Shown here: positions 1 to 6,304 of the stretch, piece after piece
Position numbering within the stretch: position 1 is the stretch's first letter
Layout of the letters: every line of letters starts with the position of its first letter
Assembly: GCA_003266075.1 (NCBI GenBank)
Contig: MUZZ01000044.1
Span: forward strand, 1 to 6,790
Direction of reading: 5' to 3'
DNA: 6,790 nucleotides
Origin: Methanosphaera sp. rholeuAM74
Lineage (GTDB): Archaea; Methanobacteriota; Methanobacteria; Methanobacteriales; Methanobacteriaceae
Program-made: the position numbers and the translations under genes
The notes under the pieces: generated by a model
Told to the model about the DNA's origin: nothing
Databases searched by the model: none
Seen by the model: the letters and a program-made list of their open reading frames with translations, nothing else

Positions 1-657
1 GGTTGTTGAAGTTTTCTAATGTAATATAGTTGAATGTGTCTAGGATTTGCTTATATTTGGTTTTACTGGTATCTTCTCTTAGGTTTTCTAAGTAGAATGA
101 TAATATTTCTGTAGTGTCATATGTTACTAGAAATATGTCCGATGAGGGGATTTTGTTTTTTAGGCCAATCATCTGACTGATATGCTGACGTTTTGAGTGA
201 TCTTGGTGAAAACTTGCATTCATATAATCGTAGTGACTCATCCATTTCCAGAACTATGTCCCAGGTGTGACTTCTGTAATTATCAATAAGTATGTTTGCT
301 TCTTTATATGGCTTTTCAACATATTTTTCTTGAATGTGGCTGTATGATAACATTTCCAGATAGTTTCCTCTTAGTTGTCCCATGTTGTATATTTTGAATG
401 GTGACCAGTTGGTGAACAGCCTGTATATCTTCAGTATTATTTCATCGTGTTTGCTGTATATGGTCAAATATTTTGTCAGTAATGCATCGTATTCATCCAG
501 GCTTTTCACATAGAACATGTCTCTTATAAGACTTGTGTATCTTGCAGGTTCCTGTATAATCAATTATTGTATCTATTAATTCATTCAAATAATCGTCGTT
601 ATAAAAACGCTTTTTTGATTTTAAGTTGTTGGCGTTTTCTATGACTTTGTAATTTTG
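1..657 (-). pseudogene. Broken PD-(D/E)XK nuclease-like gene, at least two frameshifts, running off the left edge
   Basis: Three consecutive minus-strand segments in different frames read as one protein. Positions 657 to about 553 give a stretch ending NELIDTIIDYTG. Positions about 552 to 212 give PARYTSLIRDMFYVKSLDEY through WDIVLEMDESLRLYECKF. Positions about 208 to 1 give SKRQHISQMIGLKNKI and stay open to the window edge. Joining them needs a +1 slip near 547-555 and another at the A4 run 209-212, each as if one base had been added. TAA and TAG lie directly before the first segment (658-663), so no clean start exists. The middle segment shows the layout of a restriction-endonuclease fold: a helix with RGNYLE, then WD, then YECK, followed by a glutamine in the next helix (RQHISQ). 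That fold is also used by the C-terminal DUF234 domains of archaeal ATPases, so this may be the remnant of a larger ATPase-nuclease. The frameshifts are clear; the nuclease assignment is inference. Confidence 0.6.
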
Positions 658-688
658 CTATTATATGATTGTCTCCCACATTTATATT

Positions 689-1048
689 TTAGGAAAATAT
701 GTTTAAGTCGTTTAAATTATGTTTAAGATTGAAAAACCCTGAGGAGAGTATTTCTTCATCGACATCCTTAATTCCCCTCGTTATTAGGATATCTGCTAGT
801 TCTATACATGCAACTGCTTTGTCATAGTCTTCTTTTGAGTGAATATTGAGATTGTTTCTTGCAAGATTGGAGAGTTCATCAATTTTTTCATAATATCCAT
901 CATTAATATCATTGCCTTCATCAATTAATATTTTTAGACCTTCAAGGAATTTAACATTTATTTCCTCAATTTTAGCACAGATAACAGTATTATATCTGAT
1001 TATATTTAATTTGTCCAGTTTGTTCTGAATATTGATTACTGATTCCAT
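689..1048 (-). CDS. Hypothetical helical protein, 119 residues
   Basis: An intact frame of 119 residues from ATG at 1048 to TAA at 689. I do not recognise the family. The protein is acidic and predicted largely helical, with no signal peptide, no membrane segment and no metal-binding cysteine cluster. The stretch HSKEDYDKAVACIELADIL resembles a helical-hairpin repeat but is too short to call. No good Shine-Dalgarno box precedes the ATG, which fits either a short or leaderless transcript or weak expression. A TATA-like element lies about 40 bp upstream. The stop is only 7 bp from the next ATG (681) on the same strand, whose frame then meets TAA TAG and leads into the broken nuclease-like gene, so the two probably once formed a transcription unit. 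Third positions are less A/C-biased than in the dehydrogenase gene, which suggests a different history. It could be the surviving partner of a two-gene accessory module, but nothing in its sequence shows a function. Confidence 0.65.
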   Translation of the reverse strand: MESVINIQNKLDKLNIIRYNTVICAKIEEINVKFLEGLKILIDEGNDINDGYYEKIDELSNLARNNLNIHSKEDYDKAVACIELADILITRGIKDVDEEILSSGFFNLKHNLNDLNIFS

Positions 1049-1082
1049 ATTAACACATTCTAATCATTAGCATATGATAACT

Positions 1083-1092
1083 AGTTTAAATT
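1083..1092 (-). promoter_or_regulatory. Candidate archaeal TATA box for the 119-residue gene
   Basis: On the minus strand this reads GTTTAAATTT-like A/T sequence centred about 40 bp before the ATG at 1048. With a usual TATA-to-start distance of about 25 bp it would give a 5' leader near 15 nt, consistent with the missing ribosome-binding site. It is one of several A/T-rich stretches nearby, so confidence is low. Confidence 0.25.
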
Positions 1093-1209
1093 TCATGTTT
1101 AATAACCATTTTCATAGGATGTGTCTGGGTATATGGAAGTATGTAGCAAATTGTCAGGTAATGTTATGAACTAAATTAAGCCTTCATTAGTTGTTATTCT
1201 AGGGTTATG

Positions 1210-1309
1210 TTAAGATTTGGAATTATCCAATGTTTTAGTGTTAGCTGGTAAATCCATACTTAAAAGACAATCCCCCCCCCCCCACAACATCAAAATCCTC
1301 TTCCATCAT
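1210..1309 (-). other. Tiny reading frame split by a poly-G tract, possible gene remnant or slippery peptide
   Basis: Two adjacent ATGs at 1309 and 1306 follow a purine-rich box (AGGGTGG, about 10 bp upstream) and encode MMEEDFDVV followed by glycines from a run of 12 G. With 12 G the frame reads GGGG-LSFKYGFTS and stops at 1241. With 11 G it would continue DCLLSMDLPANTKTLDNSKS and stop at 1210. With 10 G it would stop just after the tract. The start resembles the first strand and glycine loop of FAD- or NAD-binding proteins (DVVVVGGG), but nothing recognisable follows. It may be the truncated front of a dead gene or a short expressed peptide whose frame depends on tract length. Evidence for translation is only the ATG pair and the upstream box. 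Confidence 0.2.
1272..1283. repeat. Homopolymer tract of 12 C (12 G on the minus strand)
   Basis: A run of twelve C on the plus strand in an otherwise A/T-rich intergenic stretch. Homopolymers of this length are prone to replication slippage and also to assembly error, so the exact count should be treated as uncertain. It falls inside the tiny minus-strand reading frame that starts at 1309. Confidence 0.9.
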
Positions 1310-1408
1310 GATAGATACCACCCTATCAGTTATTATCTGTTTTTTTATTCAAAAGAGACTATGAATTACGCAATGATAATGTGATGTTTTCATTTGCTAG
1401 CTTTTTGA

Positions 1409-1690
1409 TTACTCAACGATAAAAAAGTACCAGAAAAAATATAAAAATACCTCAAAAGAATAGAATAATACTTTTAAAAACTAATAAACTACATGGGCAC
1501 AGATATACCCAGCACCAACAACAAAGTAGAAGGATACTATAAAATAACACTATCCAAATCACAGAAAAGAAAATTCCGAACCTTAAAAGGAGTATGGAGA
1601 CGAATTAAAATAAGTCAACTACGATGGACACACTGACAAGTCCTAAACAAAACCGAAGTCATACTAAAAATCAGCATACTACCTATTTAA
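1409..1690 (+). pseudogene. Transposase remnant, C-terminal part of a DDE-type enzyme, with internal stops
   Basis: One plus-strand frame reads LLNDKKVPEKI, stop, KYLKRIE, stop, YF, stop, KLINYMGTDIPSTNNKVEGYY, then KITLSKSQKRKFRTLKGVWR and RIKISQLRWTH, a TGA at 1634, and a tail ending LPI before TAA at 1688. The sequence stays coherent across the TAA codons at 1442, 1466 and 1475, as expected when sense codons decay into stops. The block STNNKVEGYY followed by a basic KRKFRT region and RW matches the end of DDE transposases of archaeal insertion sequences, where the glutamate after TNN is the third catalytic acid. The N-terminal half with the two catalytic aspartates is missing. It is the only coding relic on the plus strand, and it is A/C-rich like the minus-strand genes. 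I cannot name the IS family. The element is dead on its own. Confidence 0.65.
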
Positions 1691-2021
1691 ACAACACACA
1701 CCACACCACCCTCCAAAAAAAATATAATAGGCAAACACACATTTGTTTTAAAAAAATAAAACACCACAAAAAACACATATAATAAAATAATGCCAATTTT
1801 TTCCAGAAAATCAGAGAATCAACACAAAATAACACATATCATAAAAATTTATAACTAAGATTCTGAACACTGCCATTTTTGGCACTGTTTCAGATTTTAA
1901 GGATGTAACTACTCTTTTTTATAAAATTAGTGGGTGTGTTATGTTAGTTTGGTACTTACTTGGTGGTTATGTTTTTTGGTGGGTTGATGATTTATGGGGG
2001 GGTGGGTGTTATATTTCTGGT
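1691..2021. other. Non-coding stretch between the transposase remnant and the phosphonate operon
   Basis: No convincing gene is seen here on either strand. It contains A-runs on the plus strand (A8 at 1715-1722, A7 at 1750-1756), an imperfect hairpin at 1862-1894, and a G7 run at 1996-2002. Base composition flips near 1900: the plus strand is A/C-rich to the left and T/G-rich to the right, which marks the edge of the phosphonate operon and its 3' flank. Confidence 0.6.
1862..1894 (-). terminator. Imperfect hairpin, candidate terminator of the phosphonate operon or an IS end
   Basis: The arms TCTGAACACTGCCA and TGGCACTGTTTCAGA pair over 13 bp with one mismatch and one bulged base around a 4-nt loop. 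Read on the minus strand, it lies about 130 bp after the dehydrogenase stop and is followed within about 15 bp by a T5 run (1844-1848), which suits an archaeal terminator. It could also be a terminal inverted repeat left by the insertion sequence whose transposase remnant lies to its left; no second copy of either arm is seen in the window. Confidence 0.35.
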
Positions 2022-3149
2022 CTAGTAGACGTTTTCGAGTATTTCCTGTACTTCTTCTTCTGTGAATATGATGGGGTTGTTGTCCATTCGTCCGCCTGTG
2101 AATGTTAGTTTGACTATGTCTTTGATGTCCTCTTTTTTTATGTTGAATGCTCTTAGTCGTAGTGGTTGTGTGTCTTGTGTTATGTTTTGTATCCATTGTT
2201 CTATGTCTTCTATTGTTTCTGCCTTCCATGCTTGTAGGAATTTTTCGTAGTCTGGTATGTGTTTTTGGTTTCTTTTCATTACTTCTGTTAGTGTGAGGGC
2301 TACTGCGTATCCGTGTGGTATGTTGTATAGTAGTGTTAGTGGGTAGCTTATGGAGTGGCATGCGGTGGTTCTCGTGTTTGTGAATGCTAGTCCTGCGAAG
2401 AATGCTCCCAGGTATACTTTGTCTCGGTATTTCATGTTTTCTTCTTCTTTGAGTACTTGTGGGAGGTTTTCTACTATTAGTGTTATTGCGTCTCTTGCCA
2501 GTACTTGTACTACTGGGTTTGTGGATTTTGACCAGTAGGCTTCGCTTGCATGACTTAGTGCGTCTAGTGCTGTTGATATTGTGAGGTTAACTGGTAGTGT
2601 GTGGGTTAGTTGGCTTACTAGCCATGATTCCTTTGGGTATAGGTAGTCTGCGTCTACGGAGTATTTCTTGGTGTTGTCGTAGTCCCATACTGTTGCCCAT
2701 TTTGTACAGTCTGATCCTGTTCCTGCTGTTGTTGAGGATGCTATTATTGGTATGGGTGTGGTGTTGTTGAGGTACTTTTTTTGGGTGATGTTTTCTACTA
2801 GGTCTTCTTTTGTTATCATGCCTTGGTCTGTGTATGTGTATAGTGCTGATATTGTTTTTGCGAGGTCTATTGTTGTTCCTCCGCCTATTGCTATGATTTG
2901 TTCTGGTCTTTTCCTGATTGTTTGGAGTGTTTTGCAGAGTAGGTCTGTGTTTAGGCTTGTGAGGCTATCGTTTATGTGTGTTGTCTTTGGGTGTTTGTCT
3001 ATTGTTTTTTGTAGGTTTATTGTTTTGGTTAATCTCTTGCTGGCTATTAGTATGCTTTCTTTGTCGGTGAGTATGTCGTCTATTCTTTCTTTGAGTTCTT
3101 CTATCGTGTATTGTGTGAATTTTGTTGGTATGTTGAATGTCCATTCCAT
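2022..3149 (-). CDS. Iron-type alcohol dehydrogenase, probable phosphonoacetaldehyde reductase
   Basis: A 375-residue class III (iron-dependent) alcohol dehydrogenase. In this context it most likely reduces phosphonoacetaldehyde to 2-hydroxyethylphosphonate in the cytoplasm with NAD(P)H, as PhpC and FomC do in known phosphonate pathways. The nucleotide-binding loop GGGTTIDLAK sits at residues 89-98 and TAGTGSDCTKW at 141-151. The four metal ligands fit D196 and H200 (DALSH), H265 (ACHS) and H279 (IPHG). The frame is open up to 3320, but the ATG at 3149 is chosen because MEWTF follows a perfect AGGAGG box and the extra 57 residues are basic, low-complexity and lie inside the decarboxylase gene. 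The gene starts 2 bp after that gene's stop, so the two are translationally linked. Third positions are almost all A or C. The family is certain; the substrate is inferred from neighbours. Confidence 0.88.
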   Translation of the reverse strand: MEWTFNIPTKFTQYTIEELKERIDDILTDKESILIASKRLTKTINLQKTIDKHPKTTHINDSLTSLNTDLLCKTLQTIRKRPEQIIAIGGGTTIDLAKTISALYTYTDQGMITKEDLVENITQKKYLNNTTPIPIIASSTTAGTGSDCTKWATVWDYDNTKKYSVDADYLYPKESWLVSQLTHTLPVNLTISTALDALSHASEAYWSKSTNPVVQVLARDAITLIVENLPQVLKEEENMKYRDKVYLGAFFAGLAFTNTRTTACHSISYPLTLLYNIPHGYAVALTLTEVMKRNQKHIPDYEKFLQAWKAETIEDIEQWIQNITQDTQPLRLRAFNIKKEDIKDIVKLTFTGGRMDNNPIIFTEEEVQEILENVY

Positions 3150-3151
3150 CT

Positions 3152-4285
3152 TTATTTTCCTCCTAGTTTTTTCATGAATGCTTTTTTGTTTTCTGTTGGC
3201 GTGGTTGTGGGTCTTCCCAGGTCTGGTCGTGATTCTATGTTGACTTTCACTATTAGTAGTGATGGTCCTGTTTTGCTTAGAAATTCTGGTATTGTTGTGT
3301 CTAGTTCTTGTATGTTGCATGCAGTGTATGCGTGCTTGTAGCCACAGTTTAGGGCTATTTTGTCTAGTTTTATGTCGTCGATGATTGTTGGCAGTCCTCC
3401 CACGCTTTCATGTGCCTTGTTGTTGAATACGATGTGGTAGTAGTTTTCTTGTTTCATGCTTCCTATCATGGCTAGTGATGCCATGTGCATTAGTACTGCT
3501 CCGTCTCCGTCGAAGCATAGTATTCTCTTGTCCGGGTTTTCTTTGGCTACTGCTAGTGCTATGGTTGATGCGTGGCCCATGGATCCCACGGTTAAGAAGT
3601 CGTTGGAGTGTCCTTGTCCTAGTTTTTCCCGGTATTCGTATAGTTCTCGTGAGGTTTTTCCTGTTGTTGAGATTATCATGTCTTCATCGTCTAGGTAGTC
3701 TACTACGTGTTGTATGCTTTCTTCTCTTGTGAGTGTGTTTTCGTTTTTGTGTTTTCGTGGATGGGGGTTGAAGGCATTTTTTGCGACTAGGTATGCTATG
3801 CTTTCTCCTTTTCCTAGTTTTTTGGCGAAACGTTCATTAAATACCTTTCTAACGTCATCTATGGTTGTGTCCTCGTCTAGTAGTTGGTAGTCTATGTCTA
3901 GTAGTTCCAGTAGTTGTGTTGTGATTTTTCCCTGTTTCTTGTGTTGTGGTTCGTCTTTTGTGTTGGGTTGTCCCCTCCATCCGATGAGGTATATTACTGG
4001 TATGTTGTAGACGTCTGGGTGTGTTAGTGATGTGATGGGGTTTACTGCGTTTCCTAGTCCTGAGTTTTGCATGTATACTAGTGCTAGTTTGCCTGTTGAG
4101 AGGTGGTGTCCACTTGCCAGTGCTACTGCGTTTCCCTCGTTTGGGGCTATTATGTGCTTGTCTTTTGTGGAGTACTCTTCTTCTATGTAGTCACAGAAGG
4201 CTTTTAGCTGTGAGTCTGGTACTCCTGTGTAGAAATCCACGTTGTTTTCTTCTAGAAATTCCCTGAATTCCTCTACTTTTATCAT
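3152..4285 (-). CDS. ppd: Phosphonopyruvate decarboxylase (thiamine diphosphate)
   Basis: A 377-residue thiamine-diphosphate enzyme that decarboxylates phosphonopyruvate to phosphonoacetaldehyde. This nearly irreversible step pulls the unfavourable PepM reaction forward. The N-terminal half is the pyrimidine-binding domain: YTGVPDSQLKAF at 19-30 and NEGNAVALASGHHL at 49-62, with E50 the cofactor-activating glutamate. The C-terminal half binds the diphosphate and magnesium: FDGDG at 258-262 and, after the usual interval, FNNKAHESVGG at 287-297. The ending SRPDLGRP (352-359) is typical of the family, and the length is normal for the Fom2/Ppd type, which joins both domains in one chain. The ATG at 4285 is preceded by AGGGGG at a 9-bp spacing. 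It lies 16 bp after the pepM stop and 2 bp before the dehydrogenase start. Sulfopyruvate decarboxylase of coenzyme M synthesis is a close relative, but the pepM neighbour and single-chain layout favour phosphonopyruvate. Confidence 0.92.
   Translation of the reverse strand: MIKVEEFREFLEENNVDFYTGVPDSQLKAFCDYIEEEYSTKDKHIIAPNEGNAVALASGHHLSTGKLALVYMQNSGLGNAVNPITSLTHPDVYNIPVIYLIGWRGQPNTKDEPQHKKQGKITTQLLELLDIDYQLLDEDTTIDDVRKVFNERFAKKLGKGESIAYLVAKNAFNPHPRKHKNENTLTREESIQHVVDYLDDEDMIISTTGKTSRELYEYREKLGQGHSNDFLTVGSMGHASTIALAVAKENPDKRILCFDGDGAVLMHMASLAMIGSMKQENYYHIVFNNKAHESVGGLPTIIDDIKLDKIALNCGYKHAYTACNIQELDTTIPEFLSKTGPSLLIVKVNIESRPDLGRPTTTPTENKKAFMKKLGGK
3159..3164 (-). promoter_or_regulatory. Ribosome-binding site that fixes the dehydrogenase start
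   Basis: The minus strand reads AGGAGG, 9 bp before the ATG at 3149, inside the last codons of the decarboxylase gene. It is the strongest Shine-Dalgarno box in the window and rules out the longer start at 3320. Confidence 0.8.
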
Positions 4286-4301
4286 AGTATCTATCCCCCT
4301 A

Positions 4302-5600
4302 TTATTTGTCTGGTATGAGGCTTAGTATTTCCTTTATGGAGAGGCATTTCTTGTCTGCCTCGTGGCATCTATTGTTTTCTAGGATTAGTTCTGCTGTTTC
4401 CATCATTGCTGGGTATGCACTTCGTATGAGGTGATTAGCATATATCACTATGTTTACTCCGTGTTCTACTAGTTCTTCCTCGTATACCTTGTTGAATGCT
4501 GTTGGTACTACTACTATTGGTATCTGGCTGTTGTATTCTGTGAATTTGTCGCAGAAGGTGAATATCTCTGTGGGGTCACTTTTTCTGCTGTGTATCATTA
4601 TCCCATCTGCTCCTGCCTCTGTGTATGCCTTGGCACGTGTTAGTGCGTCGTCCATTCCCTTTTCGAGTATGAGTGATTCTATGCGTGCTATTATCATGAA
4701 GTCCTCTGTTATCTGTGCCTTCTTTCCTGCCCGTATCTTCTGTGTGAAGTGTTCTATGCTGTCTTGTGTCTGTTCTACTTCTGTTCCGTAGAGTGAGTTC
4801 TTCTTAAGTCCTATCTTGTCTTCGATTATCACGGCTGATACTCCGATTCGTTCGAGGGTTCTCACGTTGAATGTGAAGTGTTCTATTTCTCCCCCTGTAT
4901 CTCCGTCTAGTATTATTGGCTTGGTGGTTACCTCCATTATCTCGTCTATTGTCTTGAGTCTTGAGGTCATGTCCACTAGTTCTATGTCTGGCTTTCCCTT
5001 TGCCGTACTATCGGTTAGGCTTGACAGCCACATTGCATCGAATCGTTCTATTCTTTCATCCTTTTTTATCTTGGCATTTTCCACTACCAGTGCACTTAGC
5101 CCGTTGTGGGCTTCCATGGTCTTGACTATCGGCTTTAGTTCCAGTAGTCTTCGCAGTTGTGTTCTACGTGTTTCGGGCATTCCTGTTGAGTCGTTTACTA
5201 GTGTGTTTAGTTTGTCGATGTTTACTCCCTTGGTGTATGGTATTTCTATTAGCTTTCCGTTCCACTGGCTTAGTGTTGTTATTACCTTGTTTCTTGTCTG
5301 TTGTTGGTTGTTGTCTAGCCAGTCGTCTCCGTGGACGACTATGTCTGGTCTTATCTTTTCCAGGTTTTCGGTGTAGTCTAGTGTTTCCTGTTTTACTACC
5401 TCGTCTACTCCTTCGATGTTTTCTATTATGAATTTTCGTTGGTCATAGTTGAGTACTGGTAGTCTCTTGTAGGTTGCTATTGCTTCATCGGTCAGTACTC
5501 CTACTGTCAGTTTCCCGTACTCGGATGCCTTTTTGATTAGGTTGATGTGTCCGTGGTGTAGTATGTCTGCACTTATTGCTATGTATACCTTTTTATTCAT
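4302..5600 (-). CDS. pepM: Cytidylyltransferase-phosphoenolpyruvate mutase fusion
   Basis: A 432-residue protein with two parts. Residues 3-135 are a HxGH nucleotidylyltransferase of the TagD type: HHGH at 15-18, KRLPVLNYDQR at 45-55, GVDEVV at 64-69 and VVHGDDW at 88-94. Residues about 157-430 are phosphoenolpyruvate mutase, which converts phosphoenolpyruvate to phosphonopyruvate and makes the C-P bond. Conserved residues, aligned from memory with mussel PepM, are S193, DGDTGG at 232-237, the diagnostic EDKIGLKKNS at 260-269, R306 and H337. The NS ending of that motif separates it from isocitrate and methylisocitrate lyases. Fom1 of fosfomycin producers has the same fusion, and its N-terminal part makes cytidylyl-HEP. 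Here the usual C-terminal RTxGISTT signature of that domain is YTKGVNIDKL (122-131), so its activity is open. ATG 5600 overlaps the upstream TGA as ATGA, with AGGGAG 8 bp before it. The mutase call is firm. Confidence 0.95.
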   Translation of the reverse strand: MNKKVYIAISADILHHGHINLIKKASEYGKLTVGVLTDEAIATYKRLPVLNYDQRKFIIENIEGVDEVVKQETLDYTENLEKIRPDIVVHGDDWLDNNQQQTRNKVITTLSQWNGKLIEIPYTKGVNIDKLNTLVNDSTGMPETRRTQLRRLLELKPIVKTMEAHNGLSALVVENAKIKKDERIERFDAMWLSSLTDSTAKGKPDIELVDMTSRLKTIDEIMEVTTKPIILDGDTGGEIEHFTFNVRTLERIGVSAVIIEDKIGLKKNSLYGTEVEQTQDSIEHFTQKIRAGKKAQITEDFMIIARIESLILEKGMDDALTRAKAYTEAGADGIMIHSRKSDPTEIFTFCDKFTEYNSQIPIVVVPTAFNKVYEEELVEHGVNIVIYANHLIRSAYPAMMETAELILENNRCHEADKKCLSIKEILSLIPDK

Positions 5601-6304
5601 TTAAATGTCTCCCTATAATTTTCTAAGTCTTCAACTGTGTCTATCTCCCTGCAGTAGTATCCTTTTATGTCTACTGCCTCTAATTTCACTTCATCTGCCA
5701 GTAACTTGTTCAAGGCCTCTTCGGCGTATACGTTGTCGTCACCGTTACTGCAGTACTGTCTTATCATCTTCTTCCATTTTAACCAGTCGTTTGGTGTTAG
5801 CTTGTATAATGGTTGTAGGCTCACTGCATCGCTTCCAAAGTAGTCTATGTTTATATGTTTTACGTATCCATCCACTAGTTTAGCCTTAAAATCCTTTTCT
5901 GGTAAATCTAGGGTGGTGTCAACTATGACTGATGATGATTCACTTTTTATTATTTTATCTAATACTTGACTGTCAAATATTAAGTCGCCATGCATTAGTA
6001 GTACGTCGTCGTCTAAATTGCAGTCGATGTAATCCATTGATTTAATGTAATTTGTTGAATCATAGTACTTGTTATGGATGAATGTGAAGTTGTTGTCATA
6101 CTTTGATTCTATGTATTCTACTAGTTTATCTTTCTTGTATCCCGTGGTTATGATGTACTCTTCTATGTCATATTTGTCTAGAATATTCATAGCCTTGGAT
6201 AATATGCATTGACCATCAGTTAATTCTACAAGGGTTTTAGGGGCATCTTTAGTGTATTGTTTGAGTCTAGAACCCATACCTGAATTTAGGAGTATTGCCT
6301 TCAT
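5597..6304 (-). CDS. PntC/LicC-like nucleotidylyltransferase, probable phosphonate cytidylyltransferase
   Basis: A 235-residue GT-A-fold nucleotidylyltransferase. Family members LicC and PntC transfer CMP from CTP to phosphocholine or to 2-aminoethylphosphonate. Here the likely acceptor is the phosphonate made by the three downstream enzymes, giving a CMP-activated head group for a surface lipid or glycan. The nucleotide loop is LLNSGMGSRL at 5-14 with APKTLVEL (K23) next, the acceptor-side block is YYDSTNYIKSM at 80-90, and the metal-binding acids fit D107 (HGDLIFD) and D222 (REIDTVEDL). The frame opens with GTG at 6310, but ATG at 6304 is chosen because MKAILLNSG is the normal family start and AGGT (6314-6317) is then 9 bp upstream. 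It is the first gene of the operon, and its stop overlaps the pepM start by 4 bp. A sugar-phosphate nucleotidylyltransferase is the main alternative. The fold is certain; the acceptor is inferred. Confidence 0.85.
   Translation of the reverse strand: MKAILLNSGMGSRLKQYTKDAPKTLVELTDGQCILSKAMNILDKYDIEEYIITTGYKKDKLVEYIESKYDNNFTFIHNKYYDSTNYIKSMDYIDCNLDDDVLLMHGDLIFDSQVLDKIIKSESSSVIVDTTLDLPEKDFKAKLVDGYVKHINIDYFGSDAVSLQPLYKLTPNDWLKWKKMIRQYCSNGDDNVYAEEALNKLLADEVKLEAVDIKGYYCREIDTVEDLENYRETFK

Noticed and set aside
1096..1170. Plus-strand 24-codon frame starting MFNNHFH
   Set aside because: No ribosome-binding site, no recognisable sequence, and short enough to occur by chance in this A/T-rich gap.
1241..1309. 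Functional FAD- or NAD-binding oxidoreductase suggested by DFDVV followed by glycines
   Set aside because: The glycines come from a homopolymer and the frame ends within a few residues; no Rossmann helix follows.
1996..2002. G7 run just downstream of the dehydrogenase gene as a regulatory element
   Set aside because: It lies in a generally T/G-rich plus strand with no paired structure or start codon nearby that would give it a role.
1939..2361. Minus-strand frame of 140 residues overlapping the end of the dehydrogenase
   Set aside because: Its sequence is dominated by threonine, histidine and arginine, as expected from a shifted frame of an A/C-rich gene, and it resembles no protein family.
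3150..3320. N-terminal extension of the dehydrogenase frame by 57 residues
   Set aside because: The extension is basic and low-complexity, overlaps the decarboxylase gene, and is bypassed by a perfect AGGAGG box before ATG 3149.
2062..5883. Many plus-strand frames of 60-186 codons opposite the operon
   Set aside because: They are rich in serine, leucine, valine and cysteine because the antisense of an A/C-rich coding strand has few stops; they overlap genes with clear catalytic motifs.
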